Under the pieces are notes generated by a model. The model saw only the letters and a program-made list of their open reading frames with translations, was not told where the DNA came from and ran no database searches. Of a stretch of DNA of 25,076 bases, positions 13,281 through 20,278 are shown in pieces (positions within the stretch are counted from its first letter, which is position 1; each line of letters starts with the position of its first letter). The position numbers and the translations under genes are program-made. This DNA is from a virus. The stretch is taken from the IMG/VR virus record IMGVR_UViG_3300013120_000268, positions 1 to 25,076 of that record; one strand, written 5' to 3'.

Positions 13281-13637
13281 TTATTCTTCTTTTTTTTTAA
13301 TTTCTATGGTATTAAATTCTTTGATTTCTTTTTCTAGCCAATCAACTAGAAACGGCGGTAATTCTCTAATCGCATTCAAATCTTCTAATGCCCATGGTGC
13401 TTCTACAATAGCTTTTACAACACTCAGATCACGATAATCTGCACTGTTAACATCAGCACTAATATTGTTTGACGTAGAAGTAGCCTTTATTTTAATACAT
13501 TCTTGTTGAATACGAGTAATATCGCCTCTAAGAAATCGTTTGATAACAACTTTACTACTTGGTAAATCAATTTCAAACTCAGTCTTACACAGTTCCATGT
13601 ACTCCTCTGGAATACTTACTTCTTTAGTTTTTCCCAT
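13281..13637 (-). CDS. Tail assembly chaperone, upstream frame (gpG-like)
   Basis: The 118-residue protein starts at ATG 13637 and ends shortly after an uninterrupted run of nine A residues on the coding strand (13290-13298). Its mixed alpha/beta N-terminal part (KEVSIPEEYMELCKTEFEID) and acidic helical C-terminus fit tail assembly chaperones. These lie between the major tail protein and tape measure in most siphoviruses and commonly carry a -1 frameshift near the 3' end. Function: prevents aggregation of the tape measure during tail assembly. Family membership is inferred from position and the frameshift arrangement. Confidence 0.7.
   Translation of the reverse strand: MGKTKEVSIPEEYMELCKTEFEIDLPSSKVVIKRFLRGDITRIQQECIKIKATSTSNNISADVNSADYRDLSVVKAIVEAPWALEDLNAIRELPPFLVDWLEKEIKEFNTIEIKKKEE
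13288..13298 (-). promoter_or_regulatory. Probable -1 ribosomal frameshift site (A9 run)
   Basis: The coding strand reads ATT followed by nine A and GAAGAATAA in the upstream chaperone frame. Slipping one base back gives AGA AGA ATA AAG GAG and then the ATG of the downstream frame, with no stop between. A homopolymeric A slippery site at this exact place is the classic gpG/gpGT arrangement. Confidence 0.65.
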
Positions 13638-13659
13638 ATCTAACCAACTCCTCTGGAAT

Positions 13660-13684
13660 TATTAAATAAACCCCCTCTGGGGGC
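13660..13684 (-). terminator. GC hairpin after the major tail protein gene
   Basis: CCCCC (13671-13675) and GGGGG (13679-13683) form a tight stem with a 3-nt loop. On the minus strand it is followed by TTTATTTAATAATT. It lies 14 nt after the major tail protein stop and before the chaperone gene. It probably acts as a partial terminator or 3'-end stabiliser, raising major tail protein output relative to the genes beyond it. Confidence 0.5.
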
Positions 13685-13696
13685 TTAATTAAACAT

Positions 13697-14668
13697 TTAC
13701 AACGGCGAAGCAGTATTGTTAACTACCACAATGCTCGTTAAGCTTCTAGCTCTCATACTAGCAACTAATCTAATTACTTCTTCTGGGGCTCTTGAACTAT
13801 CAACAGTTTCAACCATTACATTAGCAAAAGTAATAGTATAGCTTCTTTCATCAGTTCCTGACTCTCCATTAGTAACAGTCAAAACAAGCGTGGCCGCTTC
13901 AGTAGGCACAGCAGTCGGAGCAGTTGTACTCCCTAAGAAATCATCTAAAACATCCGAGTCTTGCTCATAAGCCATATCCATGCTCATAGTATACTCTCTT
14001 TGTTTAGAAACATTCTTTTGAGCAAATCTACTTCCTAGACCCCAAACAAACTCATTATTTCTATTAACTGTTATTTCAAAAGACTGTACTTCTGGCATAG
14101 TAGTTCCACTAGGCAATTCTAACGTAGCCTGTTGGAAATACAAAGGTTCTTCAACCGCAGCAACAGCACTAGTTAAACCAGTGTCCTTACTTAAATTAGC
14201 AAAAGCTCCATCTAACTTAACTCTCACAGGTTCTCCTACACTAGCTGTCAAAGTCATTGAATTAGCAATACAACCCAGTAAATTCTTATCAGAATCCGTG
14301 TCTAGATCATCAGCAACATTCATACTAAAACTAGTTTGAACCTCATTTATTCCATTCGTAGTATTATACGTATGTGTATACGGACCGCTTCCTGTCGTAG
14401 TAGGCGCAGCACCAAGAATAGCCCTCAAAAACCAAGGATCACTTAACAAAAAATCTACACTAAAACTTCCTTTAAATTCTTTAGCATATTGTCTCTGCAA
14501 TTCTTGCGAACCTACTTGATACACTTGATCATTAGTGTTATCCATATTAAACGTAGACAATTTAACGCCCTGTCCAAAGGCCTTATCAAAACCTGAGGAA
14601 ATAGTACCAAACGTAGTTTCCCAACCATAACTAACATCAGTAGCGTAACCTCCAACGGCACTTACCAT
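13697..14668 (-). CDS. Major tail (tube) protein
   Basis: The 323-residue protein starts with a conserved-looking GGYATDVSYGWETTFGTI and contains FKGSFSVDFLLSDPWFLRAILG. Beta-rich segments (TLELPSGTTMPEVQSFEITV) and a C-terminal Ig-like strand set (ATLVLTVTNGESGTDERSYTI) follow. Position between the terminator candidate and tail chaperones, and the high predicted yield (own promoter two genes upstream, hairpin downstream), identify it as the tube subunit. ATG 14668 overlaps the previous stop as TAATG, with GGAGAGTGAT upstream. Confidence 0.8.
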   Translation of the reverse strand: MVSAVGGYATDVSYGWETTFGTISSGFDKAFGQGVKLSTFNMDNTNDQVYQVGSQELQRQYAKEFKGSFSVDFLLSDPWFLRAILGAAPTTTGSGPYTHTYNTTNGINEVQTSFSMNVADDLDTDSDKNLLGCIANSMTLTASVGEPVRVKLDGAFANLSKDTGLTSAVAAVEEPLYFQQATLELPSGTTMPEVQSFEITVNRNNEFVWGLGSRFAQKNVSKQREYTMSMDMAYEQDSDVLDDFLGSTTAPTAVPTEAATLVLTVTNGESGTDERSYTITFANVMVETVDSSRAPEEVIRLVASMRARSLTSIVVVNNTASPL

Positions 14669-14805
14669 TATTCATCACTCTCCGAGTCTTTAACCTTAGG
14701 AGTCTCTCCCAAAGTAATAAGTATATCTTGTTTTAATTTATAGAAATCTACTAGACTAGTAGTTTCTTTGATTTGCTTAATCAATTTTGAATTTTTCTTA
14801 ACCAT
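14668..14805 (-). CDS. Small charged protein, first gene of the tail operon
   Basis: This encodes 45 residues from ATG 14805, which lies 26.5 nt from the centre of the TATA core at 14828-14835, so its mRNA is predicted to be leaderless. The protein has a basic helical N-terminus (VKKNSKLIKQIKE) and an acidic C-terminus (VKDSESDE). It ends in a TAATG overlap with the major tail protein gene. It may serve mainly as a translated leader for that gene or as a small tail factor. Confidence 0.6.
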   Translation of the reverse strand: MVKKNSKLIKQIKETTSLVDFYKLKQDILITLGETPKVKDSESDE

Positions 14806-14827
14806 ACATCCACCATCCTTATTCTCA

Positions 14828-14841
14828 TATATAAACCTTTA
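14828..14841 (-). promoter_or_regulatory. Structural-class promoter overlapping a stop codon (tail operon)
   Basis: The minus strand reads CGTAAAGGTTTATATATGAG, where TAA at 14839-14841 is the stop codon of the tail-terminator candidate. The TATA core is centred 26.5 nt from the ATG at 14805. The flanks match the promoters at 8986 and 20976. It would boost expression of the tail tube. Confidence 0.75.
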
Positions 14842-15498
14842 CGTTTCAAAAGCAAATTGTAGCTCAAAATCAATACCCCGCTCCCTAATTTTCCTCTTAA
14901 ACTCTTCATGAGGAATCAAAGGAGTAATAGTACTCATTTTGACAAATTTATAATAATAAAAAGACTTTTGGTTATCTTTGATAGCTTGCCTTAATGTGGT
15001 CATAGCTCTGTCAATAACGCTTGTCTTATTATCATAAACACGCACATTCATTAATTTAGAAGACATATAATTCGTGTCTCCAATCCCAAGCGGTTCACTT
15101 ACACTGCTAATAAAATCAAATCCTACTCTTGGAAAATCTCCTGCGTCTAGTTCGCCAAGCTCTGGATAATCTCCCCAAATAGCTTCAGTAGCTCCTGTTG
15201 AATAATCATAGCTTACTGTAATATTATCTGTTCCGCTTGCAAAAGTTCCACTGACCGTAGTAGTGCTTGCGCTATAACTAGGAGTATAATCAGAATAAGC
15301 TGATTTAGCACTTCCATCGTTCACGCTTCTAATGTTTCTAACAACATTGTTCGTTAAAGTCAAAACTTGTGGTGCTCCTGTTCCACTAAAAGTTTCACTA
15401 GTAGTCGTAACCCCTCGCTCCGCAACTGTCAAAATATCAGAGTTACGCATGAAAACAACCATTTCTTCTTTTACATTACCTTCATCAACTACACTCAT
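14839..15498 (-). CDS. Tail terminator candidate with inserted beta domain
   Basis: The 219-residue protein sits after the HK97 gp10-like gene and before the tail tube, the usual place of the tail terminator. The N-terminal helix (residues 7-25) and C-terminal part (FPRVGFDFISSVSEP, then IDRAMTTLRQAIKDN) fit the terminator fold. Residues about 30-100 look like an Ig-like beta insertion (TSETFSGTGAPQVLTLTNN to NITVSYDYSTG) that resembles the inserted domain of the tail hub. ATG 15498 overlaps the upstream stop with GAGGTGTTTA before it. Assignment rests on position. Confidence 0.6.
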   Translation of the reverse strand: MSVVDEGNVKEEMVVFMRNSDILTVAERGVTTTSETFSGTGAPQVLTLTNNVVRNIRSVNDGSAKSAYSDYTPSYSASTTTVSGTFASGTDNITVSYDYSTGATEAIWGDYPELGELDAGDFPRVGFDFISSVSEPLGIGDTNYMSSKLMNVRVYDNKTSVIDRAMTTLRQAIKDNQKSFYYYKFVKMSTITPLIPHEEFKRKIRERGIDFELQFAFET

Positions 15499-15878
15499 CT
15501 AAACACCTCTTTAAAGAATTTAGGAAAATCAAACTTTCTTTCAAACAACGCAGTACGTAAAAACGGTAATTCTTGTCCGACACCATCTCTAGTTCTTAAA
15601 GCTTCCCACGTCACAACAGGATTTTTAGGATCATGTTTACCGTGTGCTCTAATCATTGGCCCAGTTCCAAATTCAACAAACTTAGCATAAGGAACCCCCA
15701 TAGTTCCAATACTATATCCATCCCCTTCTTTTTCAAGACGAATACTCGCTCTAAGCTTTCCGCTATCAACGGGCGCTTTTTCTTTAGCAGTATTTTGTAC
15801 ACTCAAAGCACATTTAAACAGTCCTTTTGCTAGTTTACTGCGAAATACAGCATCATCAATCTTTACTATTTTACTCAT
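15495..15878 (-). CDS. HK97 gp10-like neck/tail completion protein
   Basis: The 127-residue protein carries the family hallmark VPYAKFVEFGTGP (about residues 72-84) after an N-terminal helix ending in NTAKEKAPVDSGKLRASI. HK97 gp10 family proteins act at the head-tail junction during tail completion. The ATG at 15878 overlaps the stop of the inserted HNH gene as TAATG, and the ribosome site AAAGGTGAAT is formed by the last HNH codons. Confidence 0.85.
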   Translation of the reverse strand: MSKIVKIDDAVFRSKLAKGLFKCALSVQNTAKEKAPVDSGKLRASIRLEKEGDGYSIGTMGVPYAKFVEFGTGPMIRAHGKHDPKNPVVTWEALRTRDGVGQELPFLRTALFERKFDFPKFFKEVFR

Positions 15879-16327
15879 TAATTCACCTTTTCTCTCTCTT
15901 TATATTTCCCCCAAATTGCTATGTCTGCTTTTTTGTGACAACTTTGGCACAAAACTATCAAAGTATCAATGTCAACTGTTTCAGAATCACGATTAAATAT
16001 ATCATCGTGAGGTAAATGCAATTTTCTAATATTTTCCACTTTTCCACAATACTGGCACTTACTTTCAGGACACAACATTCTCTTTACTAATAAGCCATAA
16101 TTATAAGGACTGATTCCTCTTTTCATATCTTCAGTAACAGAATTAACTGAAACTTTCATGCCTTTTCTTTTACCCTTATTAGCATTTCCAATCTTTCTTT
16201 TGTGTTCTTCTGATAAGGGCTTTCCTTTTAATTTGCACTTATACCCTGGTCTTTTTGATGGGTGTATTGCCCCTGGTTTTGTAAGCCATTGTGTTTTAGG
16301 CGCTCTTGACTTTCCATTATAAACCAT
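15878..16327 (-). CDS. HNH-type homing endonuclease with NUMOD3 motif
   Basis: About 149 residues from ATG 16327 (an ATG at 16339 would overlap the head closure gene). The N-terminus is lysine-rich with a NUMOD3-like KPLSEEHKRKIGNANKGKRKG split over residues 35-55. The C-terminal half holds CQYC, the metal/active-site region LHLPHDDIF and CQSCHKKAD, a zinc-stapled HNH variant. It interrupts the connector genes between head closure and gp10-like protein, as a mobile, free-standing homing endonuclease would. Base use differs from its neighbours (longer A/T runs). Confidence 0.75.
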   Translation of the reverse strand: MVYNGKSRAPKTQWLTKPGAIHPSKRPGYKCKLKGKPLSEEHKRKIGNANKGKRKGMKVSVNSVTEDMKRGISPYNYGLLVKRMLCPESKCQYCGKVENIRKLHLPHDDIFNRDSETVDIDTLIVLCQSCHKKADIAIWGKYKEREKVN

Positions 16328-16328
16328 A

Positions 16329-16703
16329 TTATGTACCATCCACTCGAAAGAGAACGTAATGATTGAACATGTTGTACGCTCCCATGTACCTCTTTATTTT
16401 AATAGACTCGTCAGTTAATTCAAACGTGTCTCCATCATAAATAACTCGATCACCAATACTCATCGTATCCGTAGTTGGAATAAAACACTCAGCGTCTCCA
16501 ATATTCACTAAGCCTGTTTTGTCCCATTTTATATTTGATCTGAACTTGTAGAAAATCCACTCTTTGCTCACTGCAGCTGCATAAGAATAAGTAGTATCTC
16601 CACTAATAGGATCTGTGCTAGCCGTAGCTGCATAATAAGAAACAGTGACCTTAGCATCATTAAGAATTGCAGTAAAATCTGCACTTAAATCAGGAAAAGC
16701 CAT
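16329..16703 (-). CDS. Head closure (head-tail joining) protein
   Basis: The 124-residue protein follows the adaptor gene and has a small beta-barrel pattern: VTVSYYAATASTDPISGDTTYS, EWIFYKFRSN, DAECFIPTTDTMSIGDRVIYDGDTFELTD. This strand order, with the IGDRVxYDGDxFEL element, is that of SPP1 gp16/HK97-type head closure proteins that seal the connector and receive the tail. ATG 16703 has GGTGATGT upstream. Family placement is by pattern and gene order. Confidence 0.7.
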   Translation of the reverse strand: MAFPDLSADFTAILNDAKVTVSYYAATASTDPISGDTTYSYAAAVSKEWIFYKFRSNIKWDKTGLVNIGDAECFIPTTDTMSIGDRVIYDGDTFELTDESIKIKRYMGAYNMFNHYVLFRVDGT

Positions 16704-16704
16704 G

Positions 16705-17541
16705 TTACATCACCGAAGGTCTTTGTCTCAACGCCTTCAAAATACCATCATATTCTTTTCTTAACTGAACAGTTACTTCTCTCCATTGAGTATAAGGCTC
16801 ACCCTTTTGTACACTCAATTCTCCAATACTATACCCAGTTAATTCATCAAACGATTGTCCAACAATACGTGCAACTCCCATCATTGCAGTCATAATCTCA
16901 ATAAACCTAATTACTATTCCAGGCGTAATAACTTTAGTAACAAGACTTCCAGATTCATGATCCACAGCAATATTATCTACAGTAATGTGTGTAGAATCAG
17001 CAATAGCAGTTATTTTCACAGTTTCTTGATATCCATCAAAACCTTCGATTTGTACATAATCATTAACCGAAAAAGCATCCGAGTCAGCTACTTCAATACT
17101 AACCGTGTCTCCAGCAGTTGCATCTGCGCTCGTAGTTGTTTGAGTAGTAGTATTATCTAACAAACCATGATCATACTTTATTTTTGTAAGCTTTTTATTA
17201 CCCGCTTTTGTTAAAAATTGTGTCTTATCCGCAGTATTTTCTAACCAAATAGTTCCAGATTCTTTATCCCAACGAATATCATCGATAGTAACAGTAGTCG
17301 TGTCAATCTCTAAAGCTCTAACTTTTAGCAAAGGATTTTTCAAAACCACATATCTTTCAGAATTGTCTCCATTAGTTAATTCCATGCGCGTAGTAGGTAT
17401 GAACACAGTATTCATTATTCTTTCCGCTTCGTACTCTGCACTTTCAATTAATTGTGCAAAATCTTTATCACTAATGAACGAGCTAGAAATTCCACTAACC
17501 GCTCTAACTTTATTAGGATCTATGCAATACCTACTAACCAT
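16705..17541 (-). CDS. Head-tail adaptor with inserted beta domain
   Basis: The 278-residue protein begins with a helical adaptor segment (IDPNKVRAVSGISSS, DKDFAQLIESAEYEAERIMN) and ends with helices (FIEIMTAMMGVARIVG, WREVTVQLRKEYDGILKAL), the layout of HK97 gp6/SPP1 gp15-type adaptors that bind the portal. Residues about 130-205 are an inserted beta domain (TAGDTVSIEVADSDAFSVND, then VQIEGFDGYQETVKITAI), making it longer than the common 100-residue adaptors. ATG 17541 follows GGTGG at 4 nt. Confidence 0.7.
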   Translation of the reverse strand: MVSRYCIDPNKVRAVSGISSSFISDKDFAQLIESAEYEAERIMNTVFIPTTRMELTNGDNSERYVVLKNPLLKVRALEIDTTTVTIDDIRWDKESGTIWLENTADKTQFLTKAGNKKLTKIKYDHGLLDNTTTQTTTSADATAGDTVSIEVADSDAFSVNDYVQIEGFDGYQETVKITAIADSTHITVDNIAVDHESGSLVTKVITPGIVIRFIEIMTAMMGVARIVGQSFDELTGYSIGELSVQKGEPYTQWREVTVQLRKEYDGILKALRQRPSVM

Positions 17542-17552
17542 TATACCACCAA

Positions 17553-17723
17553 TTATGCATCATAAATCAAAACTCCAACAAAAGAATTATTCTGATACAC
17601 TACATTTAGTAACCTAATAGTTTTAGCTTCATCAATTGTTTCAAGTTTTGTTTCCAATTCATCCAAAACCGTTTGTACTTTAGTACTACTAGTCTTGTAT
17701 GTTACCACACTGTAATTTGCCAT
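17553..17723 (-). CDS. Small protein between head and connector genes
   Basis: This encodes 56 residues from ATG 17723 with AGGTGATTG just upstream. The sequence has an N-terminal strand (NYSVVTYKTSS), an amphipathic helix (VQTVLDELETKLETID) and a C-terminal strand pair (TIRLLNVVYQNNSFVGVLIYD). Short proteins of this alpha/beta shape occur near capsid genes of several tailed viruses, but the function is unknown. It ends 12 nt before the adaptor gene. Confidence 0.6.
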   Translation of the reverse strand: MANYSVVTYKTSSTKVQTVLDELETKLETIDEAKTIRLLNVVYQNNSFVGVLIYDA

Positions 17724-17731
17724 TCAATCAC

Positions 17732-17959
17732 CTACTTTTTCCTTTTTCTTGTTGTTTTCTTTCTAGTAGTCTTTTTCTCAACCACTACTTCTTTTACTTC
17801 TTCTACAGGCGAAAGACCAGAAGCTTCATAAGACTGCGCATAAACAATATCATACGCTTCAATTTTATCACCGTTATTCAAGGTTTTCCAAACAATCTCA
17901 TTAGCATTTCGATACTGAACTTTAATCTTTTCACTCGTATTATTCACATATTCTACCAT
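17732..17959 (-). CDS. Small beta protein with lysine/arginine-rich tail
   Basis: This encodes 75 residues from ATG 17959, chosen for GGAGGAATCAAG just before it; longer in-frame readings lack a site. Residues 1-40 form short strands (VEYVNNTSEKIKVQYRN). The end is a dense basic tail (KKTTRKKTTRKRKK), which could contact packaged DNA. It lies among capsid-associated genes, so a minor head protein or connector factor is plausible. Confidence 0.6.
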   Translation of the reverse strand: MVEYVNNTSEKIKVQYRNANEIVWKTLNNGDKIEAYDIVYAQSYEASGLSPVEEVKEVVVEKKTTRKKTTRKRKK

Positions 17960-17994
17960 CTTGATTCCTCCATAATAATAAATGGAAAGTATTT

Positions 17995-18261
17995 CTACTT
18001 CCCGATCGCAAACCATTGACCATCTTCATTGTCAGCAGTAACTATTGTAATTGCATTTCCTGCTGCAGGTAAAGTTTCATTAACTGTCGCAGCTGTAGCG
18101 ATAGCTGAAGCTCCGCCAGGTTGTAAAAGCATTACATGAACGTTAGTTAAACCAGTGTTTACATTTCCACCAGTATCTCCAGAACCATTAGTGTAAGTTC
18201 CCCAGGCAACTTTATAAGCTCCCATTACTCCAGTTTTTGTTATTGCACTTGCAAAAGCCAT
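17995..18261 (-). CDS. Head decoration-type structural protein
   Basis: This encodes 88 residues from ATG 18261 (GGGAGGATTG upstream). The order of motifs, YKVAWGTYTNGSGDTGGNVNT, then TVNETLPAAGNAITIVTA and GQWFAIGK, recurs in small proteins directly downstream of capsid genes in many tailed phages, often annotated as head fibre or decoration. It is probably a surface beta-protein stabilising capsomers. The next gene upstream has a similar strand layout and may be a diverged paralogue. Confidence 0.65.
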   Translation of the reverse strand: MAFASAITKTGVMGAYKVAWGTYTNGSGDTGGNVNTGLTNVHVMLLQPGGASAIATAATVNETLPAAGNAITIVTADNEDGQWFAIGK

Positions 18262-18300
18262 ATTATCAATCCTCCCAAATTGTCTTTCACTATTTGTACC

Positions 18301-18348
18301 CCACAATTTTATTGTGGTTCAGAGGAAGGGCGTGAAAGCCCTAACTCT
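18301..18348 (-). other. Two stem-loops between the decoration-type genes
   Basis: CCACAA/TTGTGG (18301-18317, 5-nt loop) and AGGGC/GCCCT (18327-18342, 6-nt loop, extendable by AGAG/CTCT across an internal loop) fill the roughly 100-bp gap before the 88-residue gene. No U-tract follows, so RNA stability or partial attenuation is more likely than termination. Confidence 0.4.
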
Positions 18349-18361
18349 AAGAAAAAGCTAA

Positions 18362-18667
18362 TTATTTAGCTCCTCTTCCTTTAATTACATAAACTCTCTT
18401 TTTGTTAGAAACCGTAGATCCTCCAACTGTAACTGTTAAAACACCTGCTGCAACAGCAGAAGTTGGTGCTTCCGCAACAACAACGCTCCCCTCAGTAGTG
18501 TGCACATAACCTTCAACAGAAAGAAAATCAGTAATTCCATAACCTGAAAGAGTCAATACAACCGTGTCTGCAGTATCTGCAGTGTTTGGAGTTTCAACAA
18601 TAATTTCAGTATCTCCTACTGTTGTAGCTCCATATCTTATTGTACATGTACTTGTAATATCTCCCAT
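18362..18667 (-). CDS. Small capsid-associated beta protein
   Basis: The 101-residue protein starts at ATG 18667 after GGAGGAATTAAC. It is nearly all short strands (TVGDTEIIVETPNTADT, TVVLTLSGYGIT, GVLTVTVGGSTVSN) and ends in KKRVYVIKGRGAK. The central ...GSVVVAEAPTS... and final ...VYVIKG strand resemble the layout of the following decoration-type protein, suggesting duplication. Placement right after the major capsid gene, flanked by hairpins, fits an abundant capsid cement or decoration subunit. Confidence 0.6.
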   Translation of the reverse strand: MGDITSTCTIRYGATTVGDTEIIVETPNTADTADTVVLTLSGYGITDFLSVEGYVHTTEGSVVVAEAPTSAVAAGVLTVTVGGSTVSNKKRVYVIKGRGAK

Positions 18668-18693
18668 GTTAATTCCTCCATAATTTTCATTTT

Positions 18694-18714
18694 AAGGGCT
18701 TTTAGAGAGCCCTT
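18694..18714 (-). other. Stem-loop downstream of the major capsid gene
   Basis: AAGGGCT (18694-18700) pairs with AGCCCTT (18708-18714) around a 7-nt loop, 9 nt after the capsid stop codon. It is followed by AAAATG on the minus strand, not a U-tract. It may protect the capsid mRNA 3' end or mark a processing site. Confidence 0.4.
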
Positions 18715-18722
18715 CAACTCAT

Positions 18723-19883
18723 TTATGTTAAGTTGTCAATATACGAATTGAAACTTGGTGCTTTAACTACAAGAGTTTCATATTGTTTCAACATGAATTT
18801 TCTTGAGTCGTTTGTTTTTGCTAGATCTTCGTAAGTCATGTCTTGCAGTACTCTGAAAGCAATTGTGTTCATGTCTAACATAAACATTTGTTTACTTCCA
18901 CTAGTATTAGTCAAATACATGCTTGGCAATAGAGGAACAGGTCCAACCATTGTGTCCATGATTACTCTAGAAGGCACACCGAATGTCATATCGTTAGATA
19001 CTCCACCAGCCCATCTTTGTTGATCTCTCATGATTTTTCTAACATCAGTAACTGCAGAACTTCCAGCACCTGCAACATTTGGTCTTCCACCGTCATCAAA
19101 CGCATATCTCATTGTTGTTTCAATATCATCCCAAGATAATACATCAGAAACATCGTTTTGATTAGTAGTTGACTGTTGACTTATAATACCGTCAAACTCT
19201 GTTCCGTTAGGATTTCCAGTAATACCACTTGTAGTACTGTTTCCGTTCCAAAACAAGTTTTCTTCCATTTCTTTCAAAGCTCTTGCTTTTACAAGCACTT
19301 CTGTTTGAAGTCCGTTAGGAGCATTCACGTTTTGGAAAGTACTTCCTACGTACCCTGCACCGTTTGCTTGGAATCCTTCCAACATATATGGTGGGATTGC
19401 AGCATTTCCAGGACCAGTAATTCTACCAACACTGTATAAGTATTTGATATCTTTACTAGCTCTGTCGTAAGTGTCATTAGTTTCAGCTAATGCAGCATCT
19501 TCAGCAGCAGTGTACGCTCCTCCCTTAGTTTGTAGAATATTGTAATCTGCAGTGATTCCAATATTTGTTTCTCTAGGTGTTACTTCAACCATAGGAGTGT
19601 ATTTCCTTGATATATCAGTAATTCTAGGATCAACTGCAACAGGAATTAAAGCGTATCCAGCAGTACCAGCACCACCAGTAGTAGTACCCATAGCTTTTGC
19701 TTCAACGATCTCTTTTCCTTTGTCATACGCAGCTTTTAGCTGTGGTCTTAAGTCCACTTCGTTCAATTTATCAACATAAGTTGTTTGGTTTGCAAGTGCA
19801 CCAAAAGAAACAGCATAGTTTCCACCAGAAACAACAGACTTTAAATCTGCGAATCCAGTTGTCGTAACTTCATCTTTAGCCAT
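18723..19883 (-). CDS. Major capsid protein, HK97 fold
   Basis: The 386-residue protein follows the protease-scaffold gene, the canonical order. It has a helical N-terminal arm (residues 1-60), an RKYTPMVEVTPRETNIGITADY segment (E-loop/spine region), helix LVKARALKEMEENLFWNGN (spine helix) and a C-terminal P-domain/A-domain run ending VVKAPSFNSYIDNL. ATG 19883 is chosen since GAGGAGG lies 9 nt upstream; a TTG at 19901 inside that site is not credible. No proteolysis site can be fixed, though the adjacent protease implies removal of the N-terminal part or of scaffold. Confidence 0.85.
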   Translation of the reverse strand: MAKDEVTTTGFADLKSVVSGGNYAVSFGALANQTTYVDKLNEVDLRPQLKAAYDKGKEIVEAKAMGTTTGGAGTAGYALIPVAVDPRITDISRKYTPMVEVTPRETNIGITADYNILQTKGGAYTAAEDAALAETNDTYDRASKDIKYLYSVGRITGPGNAAIPPYMLEGFQANGAGYVGSTFQNVNAPNGLQTEVLVKARALKEMEENLFWNGNSTTSGITGNPNGTEFDGIISQQSTTNQNDVSDVLSWDDIETTMRYAFDDGGRPNVAGAGSSAVTDVRKIMRDQQRWAGGVSNDMTFGVPSRVIMDTMVGPVPLLPSMYLTNTSGSKQMFMLDMNTIAFRVLQDMTYEDLAKTNDSRKFMLKQYETLVVKAPSFNSYIDNLT

Positions 19884-19897
19884 TTTCATCATCCTCC

Positions 19898-20278
19898 TCA
19901 ATTAATCATATCCAATGGACCTTTTGACTTAACCTCAGCTTCAGGTGCTTTTGCCTCTTGTTTTTCAACAATAGCCTTATACTGTGGTTCAGCAAGTTTA
20001 GCCTTCAACTCTGCATTTTCTTTCTGCAAAGCTTTGACTTCTTCACTAACTTCAGGTTCTGCTGGTTCAGCAGCGGGTTCTTCAGCAGGGGGAGCTTCTT
20101 CAGCTTCCTCTTCTTCCAACTTCGCTTTTAATTCAGCATTTTCTTTAGTTAAAGCGTCAACCCTTTCTTTAAGGGATTTAGTTTCTTCCTGTGTTTCTGG
20201 AGCTTCTTCTGCAGGAGCTTCTTCAGCTTCTGCCTTAGGAGCTTCTTCTTCAACAGGCTTTTTTTCTTCTTCAGTCAT
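19898..20278 (-). CDS. Scaffold protein from an internal in-frame start
   Basis: Within the protease gene, GGAGGAATCTCA precedes an in-frame ATG at 20278 (protease residue 226), giving the reading MTEEEKK. The ribosome site is as strong as those of separate genes here and the position is exactly the protease/scaffold boundary. The 126-residue product would be scaffold alone, in excess over the fusion, as with Nu3 inside gene C of lambda. The sequence supports initiation, not yet its level. Confidence 0.65.
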   Translation of the reverse strand: MTEEEKKPVEEEAPKAEAEEAPAEEAPETQEETKSLKERVDALTKENAELKAKLEEEEAEEAPPAEEPAAEPAEPEVSEEVKALQKENAELKAKLAEPQYKAIVEKQEAKAPEAEVKSKGPLDMIN

